In this document: positions 10,058 to 17,327 of the stretch, one piece after another
Layout: each line of letters starts with the position of its first letter
Numbering within the stretch: position 1 is the stretch's first letter
Assembly: GCF_009831235.1 (NCBI RefSeq)
Contig: NZ_WUUL01000003.1
Coordinates: forward strand, 62,001 to 126,000
Origin: Shimazuella alba
GTDB taxonomy: Bacteria; Bacillota; Bacilli; Thermoactinomycetales; Thermoactinomycetaceae
DNA length: 64,000 bases
Direction of reading: 5' to 3'
The notes under the pieces: model-generated
Seen by the model: the letters and a program-made list of their open reading frames with translations, nothing else
Told to the model about the DNA's origin: nothing
Databases searched by the model: none
Translations under genes and position numbers: made by a program

Positions 10058-10330
10058 TCAAGCATCTAAGATGTTCGCTTGTAACGCTTCTTTAAGCTCG
10101 TCCATACTAAACATATTTTTTAACGAAATCGTTTTACGTGAGTCTCCAGCGAGTTGATCCATGATGTCACCAGAACCGATATAGTAATCAGCTGGTTCTG
10201 ATTTTGCGGTTGTTAAATCAGTGTGTGTTACTTCTGCATCAATACCAAGTTCTTTTGTCGCTTTTTTTACATTTAACTCCAACATAAAGCTACTTCCTAA
10301 TCCTGATCCACAAACAACTAAAATTTTCAT
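10058..10330 (-). CDS. ulaB: PTS ascorbate-family IIB component
   Basis: This small cytosolic protein passes phosphate from IIA to the sugar bound at IIC. The active-site cysteine is near the N-terminus in ILVVCGSGLGSSFMLE, the normal place for SgaB/UlaB. The start is ATG 10330, with GAGGAGG eight bases upstream, giving 90 residues. An upstream in-frame ATG at 10366 lies inside the regulator gene and has no site. It starts 13 bases after the regulator stop and runs into the IIC gene, so the three are one transcription unit. Confidence 0.93.
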   Translation of the reverse strand: MKILVVCGSGLGSSFMLELNVKKATKELGIDAEVTHTDLTTAKSEPADYYIGSGDIMDQLAGDSRKTISLKNMFSMDELKEALQANILDA

Positions 10331-10343
10331 ACTTAATTCCTCC

Positions 10344-12473
10344 TCAATTTTGTGAGTAGCGTGCAATTAATTCCAATACAGTCTGTTTGTTATCTGCCGC
10401 TAAAATGCGCTGGACATCCTTTTCGTTTGATAGCAGTTCGGATAATTGCGCAAGAGCCTTCAAATGAGATTCTTTGTCTACTGCTGCAAGCACAATCATT
10501 AGTTGCACAGGATTGTCGCTTTTTTCAAATAAGACCCCATCTTTTAAAGTGAGTAAACTCATTCCCATTCGCTTCACACCTTGTTCTGGTCTAGCGTGGG
10601 GAATGGCAATTTTAGGAGCAATCACCACATATGGACCTAGCTCTATAACATTGTTAATCATCGCTTCTACATACTCGTCTAGAACGGAGCCATTTGCAAG
10701 CATTGGTTGTGCTGCTAATTTTATCGCTGTTTTCCAATTCATTGTTGTCTGTTGGAGTTGGATCATATCTTCTGTTAATAACTCTTGTAGCACTGGTTTC
10801 ACCCCTTTCGATAGTGTCTGTTTTTCAGTAGAGAAATATTGCACAAGCTCTTCCTTTAACTTTTTTTCGTCTACAATTGTGGTGTGTTTTTGAATGATAT
10901 CCATTAATGCAGGTATGGAATAACGCGGTGACCATGTTTTTCGCTGAATGAGTAAATTAAACTTGTTTAACAATGTTTCTTTTTCTATGTCTGTTAAGAT
11001 CGGATTAACATGAAATACAGGTATGGTGTGCTTGATTGGTATCGTGGAAACAATGAAATCGACATGATAGGCAGCTTTTTCATCAAATTCACGTAACGAA
11101 AGGATATTTACCACATCAACCGTTGTCAGCAAATTTTCGATTTGTGATTGCAACAATTGAGAAGTAGAAACTCCGTTACCACAAACGATCATGGTTCTTT
11201 TTCTCGCTTGAGGTTTTGTTCCTTCTCGCTTTAACCAACCACCAAAATACATAGCCAAGAAACCAATCTCATCTTCGTTCAGCGATTTACCAATATAATC
11301 CTCTAAATGATGGATCACTTTTTTCGTAAGTTGAAAAACCTCACCATATGTTTGCTGGATCGTTTTCACCAGTGGATTGTCTATCACCAGATCATACTTT
11401 AGGCGATAATAGGTTTGCTTCAAATGGTTGAGAAGATCTTCTTTTAGCTTGGGTGAGTCTTGAAAAAAAACACAAGCATAGCGTTGAAAATCAAATACCA
11501 TCTGTTCAATAATCCATTTTAGGTTTTCTGTCACTTCGTTGTAATCAAACTCGTATTGATCTACGCGAATCGATATCCCTAAAAGATGCATAGTCAGATA
11601 TGCTATCTCATCTTCTGGAAATGAAACTTGAAACATAGATTCCAGTCGCTTGCTGATGTAAGTAGCAACCTCATATTCGGGAGTTGTACAAAGAACTTCC
11701 TTTTCTTCCTCCTCAATATGGATGGTGCTTCCTTCTAGTAAGCGCTTACTGAATATCAATAGGCGCAACGATAATTGCTGATACATCTCATCGGTTATCT
11801 GGATTCCATATTTCGTTACGCTATCTCTTACCAACTCTTCTATAAATGGAAAATACTCATGAATGAACGAAAGTGTATTTTTTTCTATTTCATATGCAGA
11901 ATCATTTAATTCACCGTTAAGCAAAACTTGTATTTCATTCACCAAATGATTCCAACCATCTGCTGCCAGTATATGAGATAGGTAGTACAAAAGAGCCTTT
12001 CGTTTCTGGTTCTCATCACCTTCAACGATATAACCATCGGTCCGTTGAAAATGTAGATGTAATTGAAACGAAGCAAATTCTTCTTTTAACTTGTTCACTT
12101 CATGGATGGTCGTCCCTCTACTCACTTTAATTTTTCTCATTAAATCTTTTAAAAACAATGGACTTCTAGTAGTTATCAAAGAAACAGCTAACAAGTTACG
12201 ACGTTCTTTTTCGGAAAAGTAGTATTGCTGGGTATCAACTTCTTGTAATAGAGCAGGTACTTTTTGCTTGGTTGCTTCTGGTAATGATAAGCCTAACGAA
12301 CGGACATTTTTGATTGGTTCCAAATCTTGGTCTTTTAGCCAATCGTTCGTTTTTTGCAAGTCATAGTAGAGTGTTCTTCTCGATATTTGTAATTTGTCTA
12401 TTATCTCTTTTATTGGTACATATTCTTTTGCATGAGTCAGATGAGATAATAGGTGCACACTTCGTTCATCCAA
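10344..12473 (-). CDS. PRD-containing transcriptional regulator with EIIB- and EIIA-like domains
   Basis: A 709-residue activator of the BglG/MtlR/LicR type. In order: N-terminal helix-turn-helix (KEIIDKLQISRRTLYYDL), Mga-like second HTH, PRD1 (around YLTMHLLGISIRV), PRD2 (around HHLEDYIGKSLNEDEIGFLAMYFGGW), an EIIB-like domain with Cys (RTMIVCGNGVSTSQLL) and a C-terminal EIIA-like domain with a candidate phospho-His (IAIPHARPEQG). Such regulators are tuned by PTS phosphorylation of their histidines and cysteine and normally activate the operon they sit in. The start is TTG at 12473, six bases after GAGGAGG. No separate IIA gene is seen nearby, so this EIIA domain might also serve the transporter; that is speculation. 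Confidence 0.93.
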   Translation of the reverse strand: MDERSVHLLSHLTHAKEYVPIKEIIDKLQISRRTLYYDLQKTNDWLKDQDLEPIKNVRSLGLSLPEATKQKVPALLQEVDTQQYYFSEKERRNLLAVSLITTRSPLFLKDLMRKIKVSRGTTIHEVNKLKEEFASFQLHLHFQRTDGYIVEGDENQKRKALLYYLSHILAADGWNHLVNEIQVLLNGELNDSAYEIEKNTLSFIHEYFPFIEELVRDSVTKYGIQITDEMYQQLSLRLLIFSKRLLEGSTIHIEEEEKEVLCTTPEYEVATYISKRLESMFQVSFPEDEIAYLTMHLLGISIRVDQYEFDYNEVTENLKWIIEQMVFDFQRYACVFFQDSPKLKEDLLNHLKQTYYRLKYDLVIDNPLVKTIQQTYGEVFQLTKKVIHHLEDYIGKSLNEDEIGFLAMYFGGWLKREGTKPQARKRTMIVCGNGVSTSQLLQSQIENLLTTVDVVNILSLREFDEKAAYHVDFIVSTIPIKHTIPVFHVNPILTDIEKETLLNKFNLLIQRKTWSPRYSIPALMDIIQKHTTIVDEKKLKEELVQYFSTEKQTLSKGVKPVLQELLTEDMIQLQQTTMNWKTAIKLAAQPMLANGSVLDEYVEAMINNVIELGPYVVIAPKIAIPHARPEQGVKRMGMSLLTLKDGVLFEKSDNPVQLMIVLAAVDKESHLKALAQLSELLSNEKDVQRILAADNKQTVLELIARYSQN

Positions 12474-12769
12474 TCTTATCCTCCTCTCTTAGACTGTGCA
12501 GAATTTGTACGGTGATTGTGCCTACTTATATGTTACACCTTTTCTACAAATATAAAAGGTTTTACGCAGTCCAAATGCTGTTCTCTCTTTTGTGCAAAGG
12601 TTGTACTCTTGTTTTTTTAATTACAACCATATAAAAAACAAGGATTTTACGTTGATTTTGGCCTATTCACACATGTAATTTTTATTATCCCCCATTAATT
12701 GGAAAATAAAAATGAAATAAATTCATTTATACTGAAAGGCATCATCACATTATAGAAAAGAGGGATTCG
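12474..12769. other. Divergent intergenic region, PTS operon and SCP pseudogene
   Basis: AT-rich, with runs of T and A and no complete gene. It must hold the leftward promoter of the PTS regulator operon and the promoter of the rightward SCP gene. I found no -35/-10 pair with good spacing that I would defend. Confidence 0.4.
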
Positions 12770-13550
12770 ATGCGTTTGGTTTATCTCCTCATATTCCCAG
12801 CTCTGCTTATACCGATTGGACAACCAGCGGGGGAATCTTCTGTTCCTGTGAATACAGGAATAGCAGCAACCAAAGCTACTATATCTAATATCACGATAGT
12901 CAAGCCTTCCGTGAAAACAACAACAAAAAAGAAAAAGATTGTACATACCAAAGAGAGAAAGAAAGATACGAATAAAACAGTTGTAAATAGTAAACAAAAA
13001 TCAACACAAACTGAAACGAAAGTCAAACAACTAACCAAAACCAAGTCTCCAAAAATGGATAAAAAAACAGATCCAAAACAATCTGCTTCACAACAGAAAC
13101 CTACTTCCAATCGGGAATTAGCAGCTAGCGACACAAACATTTTAGCCGTTGAACGCGAAGTGGTCCGACTCGTAAATGTCGAGCGATCAAAGCAAGGCTT
13201 AAAACCTCTTAACTTAGGACAGCAGATTAAGTGAAGTAGCGGAAAAAAATCATCGGCCATGGAAGAACACAACTATTTTTCTCATCAATCACCTATTTAT
13301 GGCTCTCCATTTGATATGTTGAAACAATCAGGCATCTGGAGAAAATATTGCAGCTGGATACGCTACAGCTGCAGCCATAGTAGACGGTTTGGATGAATAG
13401 TGAAGGACATCAGGAAATCTTTTAAATCCTGCTTTCACTAAAATCGGAGTAGGCTATGTTGCAGGCGGAAGCCAGAATGGTTATTGGACTCAACTTTACT
13501 ACTGGATAGATTCTATTGAAATAACATATGTATGTACCAAAATAAAATAG
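12770..13550 (+). pseudogene. Broken secreted SCP/CAP-domain (YkwD-like) protein
   Basis: The reading frame starts at ATG 12770 (site AGAGGG) with a signal-peptide-like MRLVYLLIFPALLIPIG and a long Lys/Thr/Ser-rich linker. An SCP domain follows (VVRLVNVERSKQGLKPLNL). The frame then hits a stop at about 13232. The rest of the domain is readable in other frames: LSEVAEKKSSAMEEHNYFSH and SPIYGSPFDMLKQSGI; then SGENIAAGYATAAAIVDG; then WMNSEGHQE; then NPAFTKIGVGYVAGGS ending at the stop at 13550. At least four frame changes and a small deletion before SGENIA are needed. YkwD-type proteins are secreted and of unclear role, often sporulation- or envelope-linked. The gene looks dead, unless sequencing errors cluster here. 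Confidence 0.85.
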
Positions 13551-13594
13551 ACTCCCTGAACTTACTACTGCCGAGTAGACGGAAACTTTCGCAG

Positions 13595-13634
13595 CCAATG
13601 TTCTCGGGTTCTTTACTGGAGAACATTGGTTTTA
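13595..13634 (+). terminator. Terminator after the SCP pseudogene
   Basis: An 11-bp perfect stem (CCAATGTTCTC / GAGAACATTGG) followed by TTTTATCTTTT, about 45 bases past the last readable codon. The region from here to the promoter at 13941 shows no gene. Confidence 0.8.
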
Positions 13635-13940
13635 TCTTTTATGGAAAACGTTCGAGACCAACGCTCCTTGTTTAAACTAATCTCTTTCTTCCCTGATACT
13701 TTAAAATTTCATAGGTGATCGTTTTAAAATAGATTGTTCTTTGTGGTTGTATTCTCTCTGTTATCTGCAAAAAACTCTTTGTTTCCACTCCTATTTCTTC
13801 CATTCATCCACTTGAGTTACTCGTAAACCTAATTCTTCCGAAAAACAACTTCCCTTGCTTTTCATATATTTTCACTATTTTTCCTTCGTCTCATGTACAT
13901 AACGGAATCGGCTTTTTTTACATTTGCTTTTATAACTCAC

Positions 13941-14012
13941 TTGACATAACTTTGTAACCAAAATAAAATAACTAACATTAAGTAACTAACTAATATATTT
14001 CGTGATAAAACT
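13941..14012 (+). promoter_or_regulatory. Promoter of the DoxX gene with repeated TAACTAAC motif
   Basis: TTGACA (13941-13946), a 17-base spacer and TAAAAT (13964-13969) make a near-consensus sigma-A promoter. The -10 and start region are overlapped by repeats: TAACTAAC at 13969, then AAGTAACTAACTAATA. Such GTAAC/TAACTA repeats resemble operators of HxlR/MarR-type redox regulators (YodB, CatR), which in Bacillus control a DoxX-like gene. The operator reading is inference. Confidence 0.6.
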
Positions 14013-14059
14013 TAGTAGCTTAGGAACAAAATTAATTAGACAAAGGAGAATTTGTGTAA

Positions 14060-14479
14060 ATGAAAAAAAGCAGTGAAATCGGAGCAACTATTTTGAGGAT
14101 AGTTTTAGGTATCACATTTTTCATACATGGATTAACAAAATTCCAAGGTGGCATTGGAAATACTGCTGGATTTTTTGAAAGCCTTGGTCTTCCAGGCTTC
14201 AGTGCTTATGTTGTGGCATCGATAGAATTAATAGGCGGCATTGCTTTGTTTTTGGGAATTGGAACGAGGATTATTTCTATTTTATTTGCACTCATTTTAG
14301 TTGGCGCGATAGTAAAAGTAAAATTTGCTGCTGGATTTCTTGGCAATGGTCAATCCGCTGGGTATGAATTTGATCTAGCATTGATAGCTATCTCTATCTA
14401 TCTAGCAATAGCAAACAAATCCTTATTTGCATTAGATAATATAATCTTTCGTAAAAAAAATCATAATTCATCTGACTAA
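14060..14479 (+). CDS. DoxX-family membrane protein
   Basis: The 139-residue protein has four predicted membrane helices (around ILRIVLGITFFIHGL, AYVVASIELIGGIALFLGIG, IISILFALILVGAIV and LALIAISIYLAIA). It carries the DoxX pattern HGLTKFQGG with an ELIGG segment in the second helix. DoxX proteins are small inner-membrane proteins linked to redox or quinone stress; the precise reaction is not settled. The start is ATG 14060 with AAAGGAG eleven bases upstream. It has its own strong promoter with a possible operator. The broken NmrA-like gene downstream belongs to a family that senses or uses NAD(P)H, so the two may once have formed a redox-stress pair. Confidence 0.9.
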   Translation: MKKSSEIGATILRIVLGITFFIHGLTKFQGGIGNTAGFFESLGLPGFSAYVVASIELIGGIALFLGIGTRIISILFALILVGAIVKVKFAAGFLGNGQSAGYEFDLALIAISIYLAIANKSLFALDNIIFRKKNHNSSD

Positions 14480-14554
14480 GAGAAACCAATGCATATATTT
14501 TTCCCAATTAATGTAGCTTACATCTATGTACTTCCTATATTAAGGAGATAAAAA

Positions 14555-14934
14555 ATGAACCTCTTCTAAATACCTCTTATTATGGAAACGAATTTTTGAT
14601 ATTCTCTCTAGGTGTAACGATTGAAATTGCATGAGATCCCTTGACTCCCACACAGATCACTACCTCAATCAGTCAAGCAACTGGAAGAGAAATCTTCTAT
14701 GCTCACATTCCAATCGAGATGTTTCGTCAAAAAAGTGAGACTGCGGCTAAAGTATTTGATTTTATCAACAACAAAGGATATAAAGCAGATATCCCTGTAC
14801 TAGTAGAGATGCATCTAGATCTAATGAATTTCGATCAATGGCTAGATAAAGTTGGGGAAGAAAAATTGAAGATGCTCTTCAACCTAACCACAATGATTAA
14901 GCATCTCTCAATTAACAAATTCGTAAGAAATTGA
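14555..14934 (+). pseudogene. Remnant of an NmrA-like NAD(P)-binding protein
   Basis: A good start site (AAGGAGA, then ATG 14555) leads only into a five-codon reading (MNLF, stop). Further on, one frame reads IFSLGVTIEIA, a TGA stop, then DPLTPTQITTSISQATGREI and on to a stop at 14934. The second part matches the C-terminal region of NmrA/HSCARG-type proteins (LT..Q(I)...S...GR....IP...F, then the LMNFDQWL ending). The Rossmann NAD(P)-binding N-terminal half is missing and the TGA replaces a codon where the family usually has Gly. So the gene carries a large internal deletion and a nonsense change. A TTG at 14641 could still start a 97-residue fragment, but no ribosome binding site precedes it. 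Confidence 0.7.
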
Positions 14935-14951
14935 AAGTCTTCATGAAAGCA

Positions 14952-14992
14952 AAAAACTCGTCATATTGCTTAGAAGAATACGACGAGTTTTT
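14952..14992 (+). terminator. Intrinsic terminator
   Basis: AAAAACTCGTC / GACGAGTTTTT with a 19-nt loop, just after the NmrA remnant. The A/T arms let it work in both directions. Confidence 0.8.
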
Positions 14993-15091
14993 ATATAGTG
15001 ATATCGAACCCTGTAAATTAGGTCGATTAACTATCAAAATACTTGTCACGTCTACAAAAGAGGTGGTTAGATGAGTAAAACTATAATCTCT

Positions 15092-15610
15092 TGAACCCTC
15101 CCTCCACCTATGCTAACGCTTAGAGGTGGGGGATTCTTGGGTAGTCCTCGGTACCCCAAGGAAGTGAACCAAGCTCAAACCGTAGTCCCTACGGCGATTA
15201 ATCGCAATCCTTCTTGCAAAATAGTTGAAAAGCATCCTCGAGATTCCGTAAAGAAGATTGCAACGCATGGACACCCGCTTCTTTTAGCCATTCCAACTGT
15301 TGTTTCAAGGAGGTTAGAAGCTTGGCGCAAATCGACTAGGTGAGCCCTTTCCCCGTTTCCCGGTAGGTATCGTTCCATTTTGCTAAAAAATGATGGAATA
15401 CAAAACGACTAGATCCAATGAACTTATGGATTTAAATGGCTTGTTTTGTCGTTGGATACAAACGAAAACGGAATGCTTGGTGCATGTGTTTCTTTCTCCT
15501 TTCTTATTTTAAGGCCGGTGATACACCCCAAAACAAAAAAAGGAATTATTCCGAACCAATTCCTTTCGGCTAACGCCGGACCGGAATTCACCAGCCACTT
15601 AGCTCATGCT
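15092..15610 (-). mobile_element. Decayed IS200/IS605-type (tnpB) element
   Basis: The left part of this segment, read leftward, ends in a GC-rich hairpin (complement of about 15101-15133, CCACCT / AGGTGG) typical of the right end of tnpB elements. Its higher-coordinate part (about 15486-15610) holds GC-rich inverted repeats before a tnpB start. Between them only the first quarter of tnpB is left, joined by an internal deletion to the right end. No tnpA is seen. The exact ends are uncertain. Confidence 0.65.
15205..15485 (-). pseudogene. N-terminal fragment of tnpB (RNA-guided nuclease of IS605 elements)
   Basis: Starting at ATG 15485, the reading is MHQAFRFRLYPTTKQAI, stop, then IHKFIGSSRFVFHHFLAKWN, DTYRETGKGLT, stop, then KQQLEWLKEAGVHALQSSLR followed by NLEDAFQLF. 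This is the familiar TnpB N-terminus (FRFRLYP...Q...I...G..R.V.N..L, then ALQ.SL..L..A...F). Two nonsense changes and loss of about three quarters of the protein, including the RuvC-like catalytic part, make it non-functional. TnpB proteins are RNA-guided DNA nucleases that help their element persist. Confidence 0.8.
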
Positions 15611-15841
15611 TGAAGCGGGAGTACTCTTTCAGAGAGATTGATAGATTATGTTGATCAATTAGAACGAAAAAGATTAAAACAACAACCATTCAATCTCACC
15701 GATCTTCTATTCTCCGATTCATTGAAAAAAGGAAGGAACTTCATCTGCTAGACAATGATGGAATCTCCGTTTTACAAAAAGTCTTTCAAAAGCATATTCA
15801 GTTATTCAATAAAATCCCCTCTCATTACTTTGAAGGGATAA
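15611..15841 (+). other. Gene-poor stretch with short decayed reading frames
   Basis: Plus-strand frames give ERLIDYVDQLERKRLKQQPF then NLTDLLFSDSLKK, and, shifted, EKRKELHLLDNDGISVLQKV then FQKHIQLFNKIPSHYFEGI. Both look protein-like and end at the terminator at 15842, so they are probably pieces of one frameshifted gene. I cannot name the family. Confidence 0.35.
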
Positions 15842-15873
15842 AACTCCCCCTTCCATTGGAAGGGGGAGTTTTT
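15842..15873. terminator. Bidirectional intrinsic terminator
   Basis: A perfect 13-bp stem (AACTCCCCCTTCC / GGAAGGGGGAGTT) with a 3-nt loop and T runs on the outer side in both directions. It separates the decayed rightward region from the leftward Nudix gene. Confidence 0.85.
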
Positions 15874-15898
15874 CTATTTGTTCTATCATGATAACCGG

Positions 15899-15926
15899 CT
15901 GGACAATAGGAACACCTATTGCCCAG
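15899..15926 (-). terminator. Hairpin after the Nudix gene
   Basis: In the gene's sense, CTGGGCAATAGG / CCTATTGTCCAG forms a 12-bp stem with one G-U pair and a 4-nt loop, nine bases after the stop codon. No U-tract follows directly, as with the hairpins at 1997 and 4540. The U-rich terminator at 15842 lies just beyond. Confidence 0.5.
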
Positions 15927-15934
15927 ATACGCCG

Positions 15935-16501
15935 TTAGTGCATCGGATGTGACCCGAAGACTACAGCGTAAGCAGAATGAGCGATACTCTGCTTCTCAGG
16001 AGGCAGATCACTGAACGAAATGCCATCCTGCTTTCCAGCGGTCAGTCCAACCACAGCGAAATCCTCATGGTCATCCGAGATGACGATCATCTTCTTGACC
16101 TCTTCGGACTTGCGGTTGATAAGACCAGCAAACCGGAACACAAGCCGGACAGCAGGCCTCTGGAAGAAGAAGAGAAAACGCTGCATGATGGGCTGCTTTT
16201 CAAACGGACCCAGTCGATCGAAGATGGTGATATCGTCAACCAACCCCGTCTCTTCCAGCAGTTCTCGACGAACTGCATCGATCAGGTCCCTGTCCTTCTC
16301 CTTATCGAACCCACCTCCAGGAACCTCGAACAGATACTGCCCAAGGTCTTTGGGTGAGCGCTTCAGCACGACGAGCTTTCCGTCAGCTGTGAAAAGGTAG
16401 ATGGACACCACGATATGAGCCCGAATGATATCGGACTCGAATTCGGCCATGATCTTTCGAAGAAACTCACTGATCGTACGAAGAAACTCAGCGATCTTCA
16501 C
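15935..16501 (-). CDS. Nudix hydrolase with an unusual Nudix box
   Basis: Nudix enzymes split nucleoside diphosphates linked to another group (for example oxidised nucleotides or ADP-ribose). The box is visible in GGGFDKEKDRDLIDAVRREL followed by LEETGL: the REUxEExGU part is intact, but three extra residues lie between GX5E and it compared with GX5EX7REUXEEXGU. The start is placed at GTG 16501, five bases after AGAGGA; readings from further upstream enter AT-rich DNA. The protein then has about 188 residues and begins with a repeated amphipathic segment (KIAEFLRTISEFLRKI). GC content is raised relative to the neighbours, as for the genes at 973 and 4575, and the change begins almost exactly at the proposed start. 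Substrate unknown. Confidence 0.8.
   Translation of the reverse strand: MKIAEFLRTISEFLRKIMAEFESDIIRAHIVVSIYLFTADGKLVVLKRSPKDLGQYLFEVPGGGFDKEKDRDLIDAVRRELLEETGLVDDITIFDRLGPFEKQPIMQRFLFFFQRPAVRLVFRFAGLINRKSEEVKKMIVISDDHEDFAVVGLTAGKQDGISFSDLPPEKQSIAHSAYAVVFGSHPMH
16451..16492 (-). repeat. Two tandem 21-bp repeats at the start of the Nudix gene
   Basis: Units at 16451-16471 and 16472-16492 share GATC, then three variable bases, then CGAAGAAACTCA. In frame they encode the seven-residue repeat (I)(A/S)EFLR(T/K). A third partial GATCTTC follows. Confidence 0.8.
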
Positions 16502-16578
16502 GATATTCCTCTGCAATCTTTGTAGGTGGAAACTTAAGATCAAAGTAACATATTTCCACTCTTCATGTCACCATATTT

Positions 16579-17325
16579 TTAAAAATAAAGTGTCTTGCAT
16601 TGATTTTTAATTATTTTTATTATTTCCATTTCTCTTCTATGGATGTAAAAATGATCTCCATCTAGTATGTGCAAAGAAAATTCACGAATGGTTTGCTCTT
16701 GCCATTTCCGCAAATGTTCTTCTCCTGCTTCCGGATCGTCACTTCCGCCTAAAGCAACAATGGAGCTTTTGAGTTTTTCTCCAGACTGATATTTATACGT
16801 TTCACACATCGTAAAATCTGCTCGAAGTGCTGGTAAGAATACAGATAAAAACTCTCTATTTTGTATCAGTTCATCTGGCAAGCCATTCATATCTGCGATG
16901 CCATCTAAAAATTCATCATCCGGAAGATGGTGGATTTTTCTTCCAGGATCAGGAATATGAGGAGCATGGTAGCCAGAGACAAATACATTTTCCGGAAGTG
17001 GCAAACTCTTAGACTGAAGAAGCCTTGCTACTTCAAAGCTCACCAGTGCCCCCATACTATGACCAAAAAAAGAAAATCGATTGGACAAATACGGTTGAAT
17101 AGCGGCAACGATATCACGGACTAGTGCACGAATATCCGTATAAGAAGGTTCCGAGAAGCGTATGCCTCTCCCTGGTAGCTGCACAGGACAAATCTGAAAA
17201 TAATCTGACAAATTCACCTCCCAATTTTGATAAAAAGCGGGGTTACCCCCGCCATATGGAAAACAAAACAAAATATGTGCATCTGATTGAATTGCTTTGG
17301 TATACGGCAACCAAAGGCTTAACAT
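16579..17325 (-). CDS. Type II thioesterase (editing) of the NRPS operon
   Basis: This stand-alone alpha/beta-hydrolase removes wrong or stalled groups from carrier domains, including acetylated phosphopantetheine arms. The 248-residue length and motifs are typical: FCFPYGGGNPAFY near the N-terminus, the nucleophile in FFGHSMGALVSFE, and a C-terminal His in DGDHFYI. The start is ATG 17325 with AAGGGGG seven bases upstream. It lies two bases after the NRPS-D stop codon, and its ribosome binding site overlaps the end of that gene, so translation is probably coupled. It resembles the partner thioesterases of surfactin- and gramicidin-type clusters. Confidence 0.95.
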   Translation of the reverse strand: MLSLWLPYTKAIQSDAHILFCFPYGGGNPAFYQNWEVNLSDYFQICPVQLPGRGIRFSEPSYTDIRALVRDIVAAIQPYLSNRFSFFGHSMGALVSFEVARLLQSKSLPLPENVFVSGYHAPHIPDPGRKIHHLPDDEFLDGIADMNGLPDELIQNREFLSVFLPALRADFTMCETYKYQSGEKLKSSIVALGGSDDPEAGEEHLRKWQEQTIREFSLHILDGDHFYIHRREMEIIKIIKNQCKTLYF

Positions 17326-17327
17326 AG

